Source: a virus. Taken from it: DNA of 29,066 bases. How positions within the stretch are numbered: the first letter of the stretch is position 1; the number at the start of each line of letters is the position of its first letter. The DNA lies in IMG/VR virus record IMGVR_UViG_3300025770_000655, positions 1-29,066 of that record, one strand, 5' to 3'. This document shows, in pieces, positions 14,310-21,270 of this stretch. Made by a program: the position numbers and the translations under genes. The notes below the pieces were generated by a model. It was not told where the DNA came from and made no database searches. It saw nothing but the letters and a program-made list of their open reading frames with translations.

Positions 14310-14489
14310 CTATTCGTCACCAAATGGTGACATTGGAGGTTTTGGAGAGTACCTTTCTTCTCTCCGTGACTTTTCCAATTCTTCTCTCGTTTTAGAGTCC
14401 TTGTAGTCCTTAACGACTCCTACTTTCTCTATCTTCTCAACTCTTCTGACCCATTGAGGAGATGGAGAATATTTTATACTGTCAATCAT
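14310..14489 (-). CDS. Small charged hypothetical protein
   Basis: A 59-codon gene (MIDSIKYSPSPQWVRRVEKI start), very rich in Lys, Arg and Glu, ending KPPMSPFGDE. No family recognised and only a weak ribosome site. The last codons contain a perfect GTCACC...GGTGAC palindrome, which may be chance or a control element ahead of the porin gene. Confidence 0.5.
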   Translation of the reverse strand: MIDSIKYSPSPQWVRRVEKIEKVGVVKDYKDSKTREELEKSRREERYSPKPPMSPFGDE

Positions 14490-14528
14490 AGACTAAAATG
14501 TAGTTCATATCGACTACTATTTAGTTTA

Positions 14529-14687
14529 TTAATCATCGAAAAATCCTCTAGGCTTTTGGCAGGTGCATTTCTTACACCCACACTTTTGGGACTTATCAGT
14601 CATTCCAACTCCTATTTCATCAGGACAGTCAGGTCGATAGCAGTGACACCTATGGCCACAATCGCAATATCGTTCCGCTTCAATCAT
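14529..14687 (-). CDS. Cys-rich putative metal-binding protein
   Basis: A 52-codon gene with nine cysteines in two clusters: C8, C10, C14, C16, C21 (YCDCGHRCHCYRPDC) and C36, C38, C41, C43 (KCGCKKCTC). The second cluster resembles the C-x-C/C-x-x-C spacing of metallothioneins; the first adds His residues. GGAG lies seven bases ahead of the ATG, supporting translation. A second site (AGGAG before MTDKS) could start the C-terminal half alone. It may bind Zn or Cu, or act as a small zinc knuckle; no exact family is recognised. Confidence 0.65.
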   Translation of the reverse strand: MIEAERYCDCGHRCHCYRPDCPDEIGVGMTDKSQKCGCKKCTCQKPRGFFDD

Positions 14688-14847
14688 CTTCAAACTCCAC
14701 TAATATTTGCTCTATTCTTTTTCGTTGCTCTTCAATCATATCAGACTGCTTTTCAATCTCCACGAATTGTGCATCAAGTTCATTTACTTTTTCACTAAGA
14801 TTACTTGTCATTTTCGACACCCAGTTTTTTAAAATTGGATTTACCAT
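14680..14847 (-). CDS. Small coiled-coil protein
   Basis: A 55-codon gene (MVNPILKNWVSKM start) whose residues 15-53 have a strong heptad-like pattern of Leu/Ile/Val and charged residues, as in a coiled coil. It starts one base after the previous stop codon and ends in an eight-base overlap with the Cys-rich gene. An internal ATG (residue 13) is an alternative start. Function unknown. Confidence 0.6.
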   Translation of the reverse strand: MVNPILKNWVSKMTSNLSEKVNELDAQFVEIEKQSDMIEEQRKRIEQILVEFEDD

Positions 14848-14848
14848 C

Positions 14849-15064
14849 TCACTTTATCTTAGTTTTTAACCACCTATATCCTGCATAGACGAATAGACCA
14901 AGGACACATACTAAAACAAGCACCCCTAATTCGGTCATCAAATTACCATCTTGTCCATCTATTTCAATACCGCTTGTAGTAATTTCTATTCTACATTCGG
15001 CACAGTTTTCTAGTGCTTCTGAAGGAGTCATTAGTGTTGCTCCTTCTAAGTTATTATCTGCCAT
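14849..15064 (-). CDS. Small C-tail-anchored membrane protein
   Basis: A 71-residue protein with a polar N-terminus holding two cysteines (ENCAEC) and one transmembrane helix at about 43-63 (TELGVLVLVCVLGLFVYAGY) followed by a basic tail, consistent with N-out topology. Its ATG shares a base with the TAA of the HAD gene. No family recognised. Confidence 0.65.
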   Translation of the reverse strand: MADNNLEGATLMTPSEALENCAECRIEITTSGIEIDGQDGNLMTELGVLVLVCVLGLFVYAGYRWLKTKIK

Positions 15065-15396
15065 TATGTTACTAACTCCGTAAAAAATCTATCTGCATTG
15101 ATAGACTTATCGCAAATATAAACATCGAAATGTGGTTTTTCACCAACGATTAAAGATGTATATTTTGCACCCCATTCTTTCAATTGCTTTATGGTGAGTT
15201 TGGTATGGTCTGTGCCTGATATACCACCTCTTCCAGTCCAATATGTTATTTGATGTCCTTCCTCGAACAATGTATTAATTCGAGAAATTCGGCTCATTAA
15301 AGGTTCTGCTTTTGCGTAATCGTGTTCATCGTTCTGGGTACAAATGGTGCCATCTATATCTACAAAAATAATTCTCCGACTTCCGTTTGTGACCAT
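15064..15396 (-). CDS. Small HAD-superfamily phosphatase
   Basis: A 110-residue HAD hydrolase with motif I FVDIDGTICT (D13, D15), motif II YWTGRGG (T54), and a terminal acidic motif FDVYICDKSIN (D91, D96) with K87 of GEKPHFD as the likely motif III. This minimal cap-less type is seen in capsule-biosynthesis and T4 Pnk-related phosphatases. It may remove phosphates from sugar or nucleic-acid ends. It overlaps purM by one base (the A of its ATG is the last base of the purM TAA stop). Confidence 0.8.
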   Translation of the reverse strand: MVTNGSRRIIFVDIDGTICTQNDEHDYAKAEPLMSRISRINTLFEEGHQITYWTGRGGISGTDHTKLTIKQLKEWGAKYTSLIVGEKPHFDVYICDKSINADRFFTELVT

Positions 15397-16385
15397 TACT
15401 GTTTTAGCCTCGAGGATATTTTACCACAAATAATTGGACTCTCTCCAAGTTCTGTCAACGTATCGACAACTGCGACTACTGAATTTGGATGTACAACTAG
15501 TATCATACCAATTCCATCGTTAAACACACGTTTCATCTCTTGGTCAGAGACTTCTCCCTTTTCCTGAATCCATTTAAACTCTTCTGGTTTAGCCCAATCA
15601 TTGCTCCACTGAGGTCGTAGGTTAATATCTTCACCCAGAAGTCTGAGTAAGTTATCTCTTCCACCACCAGTAATATGGGCAATTCCGTGAACCTTTTTCC
15701 GATGCCGTGATAGTACGGCCAATAAGGATTTTACATAAATCCGTGTAGGCGTTAATAGTTTTTGTATCAGTGCATCGTTTTCGTCTTGAGTGTTACGATA
15801 TTTTTGAGTCTGCCAGACTTTACGAATTAATGTATATCCATTAGAATGAAATCCACTTGACTTCAAGCCAACCATTACATCACCTTCTTTAATCTTTGTG
15901 CCATCAATAAACAAATCTTTCTTAATAACACCTACACCAAATCCAGCGATATCAAATTTTCCGTGTTCCATCATATCGGGCATTATTGCAGTCTCGCCAC
16001 CAATCAAAGGACAAGGTACTCCTAATTCAGTAAGCCCTTCATTGATACCTGCAATCAGGTCCAGATAATTAATTTCGGAAATTCTTAAATCGTGTACTGC
16101 GAGATAGTCATTCATAAACAATGGAACTGCACCTGTACAAATGATATCATTGAATACCATCGCTACTAGGTCTTTACCAAGATTCTTAATGCTCACTCCA
16201 TCTGCATCTCGATTGTCGAGAAACAGTTGAATTTTTGTTCCGATTCCATCAGAACTTGATACTAGATAATCTTCTCCAATATCAACTGCTCCTGCGAAAC
16301 CACCTAACCAAGGCATCTTCATTGCTAAATTAACATTGAACATTTCCTGTTCTTGCAAGTCTACGCCTGCTGATTGATAATCCAT
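15396..16385 (-). CDS. purM: Phosphoribosylformylglycinamidine cyclo-ligase (PurM)
   Basis: A protein of about 329 residues for the fifth step of purine synthesis: ATP-driven closure of FGAM to AIR. Recognisable parts are the N-terminal DYQSAGVD, SSSDGIGTKIQLF, the ATP-site region GKDLVAMVFNDIICTGAVP, CPLIGGETAIMPDMM, DVMVGLKSSGFHSNGYTLIR and AHITGGGRDNLLRLL. It is nearly full length. ATG 16385 is chosen since GGTGA precedes it and it gives the family N-terminus; an upstream ATG at 16406 adds seven residues. Phage PurM is a known auxiliary metabolic gene in cyanophages. No other pur gene is in the window. Confidence 0.93.
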   Translation of the reverse strand: MDYQSAGVDLQEQEMFNVNLAMKMPWLGGFAGAVDIGEDYLVSSSDGIGTKIQLFLDNRDADGVSIKNLGKDLVAMVFNDIICTGAVPLFMNDYLAVHDLRISEINYLDLIAGINEGLTELGVPCPLIGGETAIMPDMMEHGKFDIAGFGVGVIKKDLFIDGTKIKEGDVMVGLKSSGFHSNGYTLIRKVWQTQKYRNTQDENDALIQKLLTPTRIYVKSLLAVLSRHRKKVHGIAHITGGGRDNLLRLLGEDINLRPQWSNDWAKPEEFKWIQEKGEVSDQEMKRVFNDGIGMILVVHPNSVVAVVDTLTELGESPIICGKISSRLKQ

Positions 16386-16392
16386 TATATTT

Positions 16393-16677
16393 TCACCATC
16401 TCCCATCTGGACATTTGCTTGATGCTAGCCTAGTTTTTGCTTGAAGCATACACCCACAAATATCACAATAATTAATCCAACCCCGCCCCATTAAATCTTT
16501 ACTATGAGGACAAACCTTACAGATAGCAAGCCTATCTTTCTGGAGTTGTCTTGCTTCATCACTATTTATCTTCTTCACAGAATCCAGTACTCCCCACTTG
16601 GCTTTGTCTTCTTCACAATCAGGACATTCCTTTTCTTCGTATGTCTTTAGTGTCCAAGGATTTATTTTCTTAGCCAT
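16393..16677 (-). CDS. Zinc-binding Cys-rich phage protein
   Basis: A 94-residue protein with eight conserved-looking cysteines: ECPDCEE (C18, C21), ICKVCPHSK (C53, C56), YCDICGC (C71, C74, C76) and KCPDGRW (C89). The C-terminal half (CxxC...CxxCGCxLxxKTRL...CPxGRW) is a common phage zinc-ribbon-like family of unknown role. It overlaps its upstream neighbour by eight bases and the alternative purM start. Confidence 0.75.
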   Translation of the reverse strand: MAKKINPWTLKTYEEKECPDCEEDKAKWGVLDSVKKINSDEARQLQKDRLAICKVCPHSKDLMGRGWINYCDICGCMLQAKTRLASSKCPDGRW

Positions 16678-16861
16678 TGTAGTGGGGATGCTCCTTACCC
16701 TTCACAACAATAAAAGGAAAGGTCTTAACTGCATCCTTCTTCAACTTCTTCCAAGCACCCTCACACAAAGCATTACGGGCTGCCTTTGCATCCATCTTTT
16801 TTGCAAAACCAGACTCAACAATTTTCTTTGTAGAAACTTGCTTAACAGCATAAACATCCAT
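16670..16861 (-). CDS. Small basic hypothetical protein
   Basis: A 63-residue Lys/Ala-rich protein (MDVYAVKQVSTKKIVESGFA start) with a beta-hairpin-like N-terminus and a FPFIVVKGKEHP segment. GGAG lies upstream. It directly follows bS21 and overlaps the next gene by eight bases. No family recognised. Confidence 0.6.
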   Translation of the reverse strand: MDVYAVKQVSTKKIVESGFAKKMDAKAARNALCEGAWKKLKKDAVKTFPFIVVKGKEHPHYNG

Positions 16862-16863
16862 AA

Positions 16864-17064
16864 CTATCGCTCCTTTTTAAGTTTATCTCTAAGTTCTTTC
16901 GCAACTCGATTTTTGGAATCTTTATTCCTTCTGCGTTTCTTCTCACTAGGTTTTTCATAAAACTCTCGAATCCGTAGTTCTCTAAACAAACCTTCCTTTT
17001 GAAGTTTTTTCTTTAAAATCTTTACTGCTTTTTCAACATTGTTATTTCTTACACGTACTTCCAT
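16864..17064 (-). CDS. rpsU: Ribosomal protein bS21 homologue
   Basis: A 66-residue bS21. It has the family pattern: N-terminal strand [19 protein letters not shown], the helix with [20 protein letters not shown], and a basic C-terminus. In bacteria bS21 sits on the 30S platform near the anti-Shine-Dalgarno region and affects initiation. Phage copies are published from pelagiphages and others and may redirect host ribosomes to phage mRNAs. AAAGG precedes the ATG; it sits ten bases after the ligase stop. Confidence 0.93.
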   Translation of the reverse strand: MEVRVRNNNVEKAVKILKKKLQKEGLFRELRIREFYEKPSEKKRRRNKDSKNRVAKELRDKLKKER

Positions 17065-17074
17065 CTAAACCTTT

Positions 17075-18412
17075 CTAGATATTATCTGCTTCTGATTTAT
17101 CTAATCTTAGTTCTTGAAAGATAGGCAAAAACAATGAGAACGTATCGCTATTCTTGTCCTTAATCTTTTCATTATACTTCACTGAAATTATCTTCCCAAT
17201 AAATTCATCAGGAGATTTCTTTCGGTCTTCATCAGTAAGACCCGAACCAACATTAACTTTAAGTTTTCCATCTTTTGTTGTGCAACTTAGGGAGCCTACT
17301 AAACCTTCAATTCTTCCAGAACCCTCAATAACATCCTCGACTAGAAGGTCTGCTTCAAGTTCTGCTTTCATCTTCACTTGATATTTAGAACGCTTATTTT
17401 CCCAGATGGAATCACCGTTCTTCACAATCACGCCTTCTTCCCCTGCTTCTAGGGCGGCATTGAAAAGTTCTTCTGCTTCTTGATAATCAGCAACCATTTC
17501 TGCTGGAAGAATTTTTACCAAATCAGGAGTTTCTTGAACATTATAAACATCTTCCATCCTGTCATTCAAAACATCAAGCCTATCGAAATATGGTATCTTA
17601 CAAAGCCCGTCTTTGAAATCTGCAAGAGGAATCATATCCCAACACCACAATCTAACTCGTGATGCTTCTTCTTTTGATATGGTGCCTTTCACTGCTTTAT
17701 TTAGAATTCCATTACCAGTCTTTCTATCTAAAATTCCACCATCCTCGGCAAGAACAACTAACTCACCATCTAAGACGGCTCCACGGAAATGTGTTATGTC
17801 ATCAAGAACGGCAGACTTATAAAATATCGACCTAATATACTCATCGAAATGTCCTTTGAGGTCAATCTCTCGCCCGCTTCTTGAACGAACTTCGACTTTA
17901 CCTTCACCATCAATAAGGATATTTGCTCTCATACCATCCATTTTTGTCTGAACTAATGCGGGATATTTAATCGCTTGAAATGACTTCTGATTGAATGCAC
18001 TGGCTAACATACACGGGTAGGTCTGAATGAAGTCTTTACCAAAGACTTTATTGACGGTCGCTATCGACACACCACACTTCAGGTCCTTCGTTACCACACG
18101 TTTTAAGACTTCTGCATCTTCTTCGTTCAGTCTGCCCAAAGTGTTCTTTAATCGACCGATAGCGGCGTTACCAGTCTCTTCTCGTGACGTTAAAACTTTG
18201 AGGGAACCCAATGCCCAATCTAGTGACATTGTACCTTCTTTGCGGTCATATTCTGGGATTTTTCGTTGATAATACTGCGTGTACGGGTCCAGGGCGGCCG
18301 TTAGAACACGCTTTAGAGTTTCATTATCCTTGTTCTCCTCAAGGGTCGCTTCTTTAAACAATCTTGAATTGTTACCTTCAAGCGTTTGTAGTATTTTGCT
18401 CACTTCTGTCAT
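17075..18412 (-). CDS. 30: ATP-dependent DNA ligase (T4 gp30-like)
   Basis: A 445-residue ligase. Nucleotidyltransferase motifs appear in order: I, TKMDGMR (156-162, adenylated lysine K157); Ia, VRSRSGREID (175-184); III, VLDGELVV (213-220); IV, EEGVIVKN (325-332); V, YQVKMK (344-349). An N-terminal helical domain (1-140) and a C-terminal OB domain (350-445, LVGSLSCTTKDGKLKVNVGSG) complete it. It seals nicks in phage replication. Its 5' end overlaps the glutaredoxin gene by 35 bases, and a promoter lies within that gene at 18447-18475. It heads the long operon that ends with the porin. Confidence 0.94.
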   Translation of the reverse strand: MTEVSKILQTLEGNNSRLFKEATLEENKDNETLKRVLTAALDPYTQYYQRKIPEYDRKEGTMSLDWALGSLKVLTSREETGNAAIGRLKNTLGRLNEEDAEVLKRVVTKDLKCGVSIATVNKVFGKDFIQTYPCMLASAFNQKSFQAIKYPALVQTKMDGMRANILIDGEGKVEVRSRSGREIDLKGHFDEYIRSIFYKSAVLDDITHFRGAVLDGELVVLAEDGGILDRKTGNGILNKAVKGTISKEEASRVRLWCWDMIPLADFKDGLCKIPYFDRLDVLNDRMEDVYNVQETPDLVKILPAEMVADYQEAEELFNAALEAGEEGVIVKNGDSIWENKRSKYQVKMKAELEADLLVEDVIEGSGRIEGLVGSLSCTTKDGKLKVNVGSGLTDEDRKKSPDEFIGKIISVKYNEKIKDKNSDTFSLFLPIFQELRLDKSEADNI

Positions 18413-18647
18413 AATTTTCTTTCTCCGCTAAATATTCAGTAAGTTCATTATAACCCCCTATGAGGGTTTTGTCAACCACTATTTGTGGTACTGACCTTAC
18501 TTCTTTGCCTAGTTTCTTAAAAAGTTCATCCTTAGAAATATCAATACCGACAATCTCTTCCGTATATGCTATTTCCTTTACCTGTAAAAGTGATTTTGCT
18601 TTGTCACAAAATACACAATTATCTCGACTATAAACCACTACTTCCAT
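18378..18647 (-). CDS. Glutaredoxin
   Basis: An 89-residue glutaredoxin. It has the thioredoxin-fold start EVVVYSRDNCVFC with redox CVFC (Cys12, Cys15), the cis-Pro motif SVPQIVVDKTLIGG and a final helix. It probably reduces phage NrdA, as T4 NrdC does. AGGAG is seven bases before ATG 18647; the longer frame upstream is the shadow of the membrane gene. A promoter is built into codons of VDKTLIGGYNEL. The gene overlaps the ligase by 35 bases. Confidence 0.9.
   Translation of the reverse strand: MEVVVYSRDNCVFCDKAKSLLQVKEIAYTEEIVGIDISKDELFKKLGKEVRSVPQIVVDKTLIGGYNELTEYLAEKENYDRSEQNTTNA
18447..18475 (-). promoter_or_regulatory. Sigma-70 promoter inside the glutaredoxin gene, for the ligase operon
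   Basis: Minus-strand TTGACA (18475-18470), 17-base spacer, TATAAT (18452-18447). The promoter is embedded in codons for VDKTLIGGYN, and its spacer holds an imperfect inverted repeat (ACCCTCATAGGGGGT) that could be an operator. Confidence 0.82.
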
Positions 18648-18655
18648 AATTTCTC

Positions 18656-18847
18656 CTAAAAGAATAAAAAGGCCAAAGCACCTGCACCTAATACCCAAGG
18701 CCAATACTTCCAACCCAATTTCATTGATGCGACAATCACAACTACAACAAGGGCAATCGTGAATCCTAAACCCAACATCTGGACAAATATGTCCCATTTA
18801 TCAAATAAGAACTCAAACGTACCTTCATCTGTAATTGTAACTTCCAT
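18656..18847 (-). CDS. Small two-TM membrane protein
   Basis: A 63-residue protein: an acidic N-terminus (MEVTITDEGTFEFLFDKWD), then two close transmembrane helices (about 22-42 and 46-63) with the chain ending at FLFF. AAGGAG is five bases before the ATG. Its stop TAG is part of the glutaredoxin SD. It could be a second holin-like or antiholin protein, but it lies far from the lysozyme. Confidence 0.7.
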   Translation of the reverse strand: MEVTITDEGTFEFLFDKWDIFVQMLGLGFTIALVVVVIVASMKLGWKYWPWVLGAGALAFLFF

Positions 18848-18870
18848 ATCGACTCCTTAATTATATGTCA

Positions 18871-18924
18871 TAATGTATCATATACCTTACATTATACACT
18901 TTAATGTATCATATACCTTACATT
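18871..18924 (-). repeat. 23-bp direct repeat flanking a lone -10 box
   Basis: Two exact copies of a 23-bp unit starting TAATGTATCATATACCTT occur at 18871-18893 and 18902-18924 on the plus strand, 31 bp apart. A TATAAT box (minus strand 18896-18891) lies between and partly inside copy one, yet there is no -35 match at 16-18 bases. The repeats may take the place of a -35, as activator sites do. Confidence 0.7.
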
Positions 18925-19769
18925 TAAAAATCTGTGATAACATCGACTAACCTTGCTAGTTTGTTTTGAATAAAATAGTCATAAAGTTTTCTACGTGTTC
19001 CTGTAGGCTCCTTCTGAAACGCATTTTGAATATCGTTCACAAGGTCTTGTGGAATCATATCAAGATTAACTAACTGGTTGTTTCGTGCAAACCTATCAGT
19101 CATCTCTTGAGTCGTACACATCTCATCGGTCGATTGTGTCAACCAAATGTCTAACTTCTTTTTAGAGATAGAATTCTGCCTAACTCCTTCAACAAGTACA
19201 TCATCTGCACTCAAAAAGTTTGGCACTCCATCTCCTCTGTCACCACGAATTGTATGTTCTTTCAAATACGCAACTGGATTAACGTGCTTTACAAATTTCT
19301 TCTGTGAAGGAGAATATTGTGCAACACCCCTATATTTATGCAGTTGAATAAAATCCTTATCGGAAGACAATATCAACATCTTTTCAGTTGCGTGGTGATA
19401 TTTGCATATCACACCGATAATATCATCCGCTTCAGCACCCATAACTTCAACATATTTGTATGGAAAATTATCTTTCAATTCCTCTTTCAACTTATCAAAG
19501 ATTTGAAAAATTTCTTTCCAATCAAAAGGCGAAGCATCTCTGGCACCTTTACGACCCGCTTTATACAGTGGGAAGACATCTTTTCGCCAGTAGTGTCTAC
19601 TGTCGTTGCAGAGGACAATCTCACCATATGTTTTATTGAATTGCTTCCTATAATTACGGATACTATTCAACACCATATGGCGTAACAAATCCTCTGAAAC
19701 ATCTGCTTGGGTTTTTGCGTTCATCATCAAGGACCCAATCATCACTTGATTATAATCTACTAATATCAT
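18924..19769 (-). CDS. rnh: RNase H / 5'-3' exonuclease (T4 Rnh-like, FEN family)
   Basis: A 281-residue FEN nuclease. Acidic metal ligands are visible in order: D5 (LVDYNQ), D56 (LCNDSRHYWR), E113, D115 and D116 (GAEADDIIG), D137 and D139 (LSSDKDF), D177 and D180 (RGDRGDGVPNF). In T4 the protein removes RNA primers from lagging-strand fragments, with ligase sealing the product. The C-terminal helical part matches T4 Rnh length. It lies just after a small gene that separates it from gp52. Confidence 0.92.
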   Translation of the reverse strand: MILVDYNQVMIGSLMMNAKTQADVSEDLLRHMVLNSIRNYRKQFNKTYGEIVLCNDSRHYWRKDVFPLYKAGRKGARDASPFDWKEIFQIFDKLKEELKDNFPYKYVEVMGAEADDIIGVICKYHHATEKMLILSSDKDFIQLHKYRGVAQYSPSQKKFVKHVNPVAYLKEHTIRGDRGDGVPNFLSADDVLVEGVRQNSISKKKLDIWLTQSTDEMCTTQEMTDRFARNNQLVNLDMIPQDLVNDIQNAFQKEPTGTRRKLYDYFIQNKLARLVDVITDF

Positions 19770-19772
19770 TTA

Positions 19773-19970
19773 TTATCGTCCCTCTTTGCTATCAATTTCA
19801 TCAATAATTTCCCACAAGAATTCTCGTAGGCCCTGGACATCCTTAACTTTGACATCTTTGATTTCAAAGGAGATATCTTCGCTGGTATATTTAATGTAAC
19901 CAATTTCCAGAGAGTTTGAGTCCACTTTTACAGACTCCTCTTTTTCGTTTATTTCATTAACAAATTCCAT
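19773..19970 (-). CDS. Small acidic hypothetical protein
   Basis: A 65-residue acidic protein (MEFVNEINEKEESVKVD start) with a strand-helix pattern and no family recognised. AAGGA is seven bases before the ATG. It follows gp52 by one base and precedes rnh by three, so it belongs to the replication operon. The internal promoter at 20123-20151 would also serve it. Confidence 0.6.
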   Translation of the reverse strand: MEFVNEINEKEESVKVDSNSLEIGYIKYTSEDISFEIKDVKVKDVQGLREFLWEIIDEIDSKEGR

Positions 19971-19971
19971 A

Positions 19972-21270
19972 TCAAAGTCCTTTCAGTTCACGGATGAATT
20001 CTTTCGTTGTGTCGATAACTTCCCACTCTTTTATCTGTTTATATAATGTTGTACCCTCATTAATCAGGTCTGACATCACATCTTGACATAAAGAGTAAAT
20101 TGGCATCTTAATTAATATATCTATTATAACAGGCTCAAAGTGATTTGTCAACTCTTTTTTGATGGTTTCTCGATTTTTATTCTTAAAATCTAGAGTTCCA
20201 TCCAATATCATCTCAATAAACTTGACTTTGGCTTGAATGATGGACAACCTGTCTTTGCCATCAGCAATCAGATATTTGAACCTCTCGGCATATTTGGTGA
20301 TACGATAGTCACAAAAGTCTTTGATAATACCGATAGGCGAATCATATACTTTCAATGACCCATTGTGGTCAATAACAGTAATGTTCTCGTTAATTTTCTT
20401 ACGTAACTTGAACATCGATACAATCTGGTGGTCTTTGAGTTTCTTGCCTCGCTTTAGAGTTACATCAAAATTGAATCCCGACTTATCACACTTATCAGTA
20501 TAGCCGACAATCTTGCCTTCTTCTTCTAACTTGTCCAATATAGTGACATAGGATTCCCGATTGAATCCGACAGGAACTTCCGTAATTTCTAATTTGGTTT
20601 GTCCTGTTAATATATATGTTCCCTCGCAATATGTGTTTCCATCTGTATCCCTAAATACGTTTCCAGAGAACTCTGGGTAATATGGGAGTGGTGGTTCTTC
20701 TAGGTCTATATCATATCCATCAAGATACAACTGACATAAATCTGCAATCTCTTGAGGATTCCTAGGTTGGATATCCGTGGCAAATCCGACTGCAATTCCT
20801 TTAACTCCATTCACTAGAACCCAAGGGATAATAGGAAGATAGAATGCTGGTTCTGGGTCTTCTGGGTCAATGGCTCTATCAGCGACCATCGTATCAGCGA
20901 AAAACTTATCAAAGTTATCACTCATTTTGACATACGTATATCGAGGTGCCGCGGCATCAGGTACAAGTCTCGACCCGAAACTACCTTCACCCTGTAATAA
21001 TGATATATTATTCGAGTGAGACTGTACCATTTTCGTGATTGCTTCGTTTAGTGAAGCATCGCCGTGATGATAATTCGCAGTCGAAATCGTATTGCCACTC
21101 AGAGAGGCAGTTTTGATTCTTCCATTCTTAGCAGTTTTCAATGCTGTATAGAGAATCTTCCGCTGTGAGGGTTTTAGACCATCAATCAGATGTGGAATCG
21201 CTCGACTGTACAGGACATATTTGGAATAGTCTTTGTACTGATTGTCGATAAGTTGAGTTACATTCATCAT
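19972..21270 (-). CDS. 52: Type II DNA topoisomerase, gp52-like cleavage subunit
   Basis: About 432 residues of the GyrA/ParC/T4 gp52 breakage-reunion fold. RAIPHLIDGLKPSQRKILY and GNTISTANYHHGDASLNEAI are the family signature; the catalytic Tyr is in APRYTYVK (residue 111 from the start used), preceded by its Arg. QGEGSFGSRLVPDAAAPRY and the later NGVKGIAVGFATDIQPRNP match the family. The C-terminal beta-pinwheel of GyrA is absent, as in T4. I chose ATG 21270, eight bases after GGTGG; an in-frame GTG lies at 21282. It overlaps gp39 by four bases. It pairs with gp39 to relax and decatenate phage DNA. Confidence 0.95.
   Translation of the reverse strand: MMNVTQLIDNQYKDYSKYVLYSRAIPHLIDGLKPSQRKILYTALKTAKNGRIKTASLSGNTISTANYHHGDASLNEAITKMVQSHSNNISLLQGEGSFGSRLVPDAAAPRYTYVKMSDNFDKFFADTMVADRAIDPEDPEPAFYLPIIPWVLVNGVKGIAVGFATDIQPRNPQEIADLCQLYLDGYDIDLEEPPLPYYPEFSGNVFRDTDGNTYCEGTYILTGQTKLEITEVPVGFNRESYVTILDKLEEEGKIVGYTDKCDKSGFNFDVTLKRGKKLKDHQIVSMFKLRKKINENITVIDHNGSLKVYDSPIGIIKDFCDYRITKYAERFKYLIADGKDRLSIIQAKVKFIEMILDGTLDFKNKNRETIKKELTNHFEPVIIDILIKMPIYSLCQDVMSDLINEGTTLYKQIKEWEVIDTTKEFIRELKGL
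20123..20151 (-). promoter_or_regulatory. Sigma-70 promoter inside gene 52
   Basis: Minus-strand TTGACA (20151-20146), 17-base spacer, TATAAT (20128-20123), within codons for ELTNHFEPVIID. It could give extra transcripts of the small gene and rnh. Confidence 0.75.

Noticed and set aside
14314-14334. GTCACC/GGTGAC palindrome as a terminator
   Set aside because: No T-tract on either side and it encodes part of the MSPFGDE tail of a small gene; kept only as a remark.
18378-18797. Longer 139-residue form of the glutaredoxin frame
   Set aside because: The extra N-terminus is the wrong frame of the membrane gene at 18656-18847; an AGGAG-supported ATG at 18647 gives a standard-length glutaredoxin.
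19325-19340. CATAAATA inside rnh
   Set aside because: Late-like octamer within a gene with no gene start close downstream; likely chance in AT-rich DNA.
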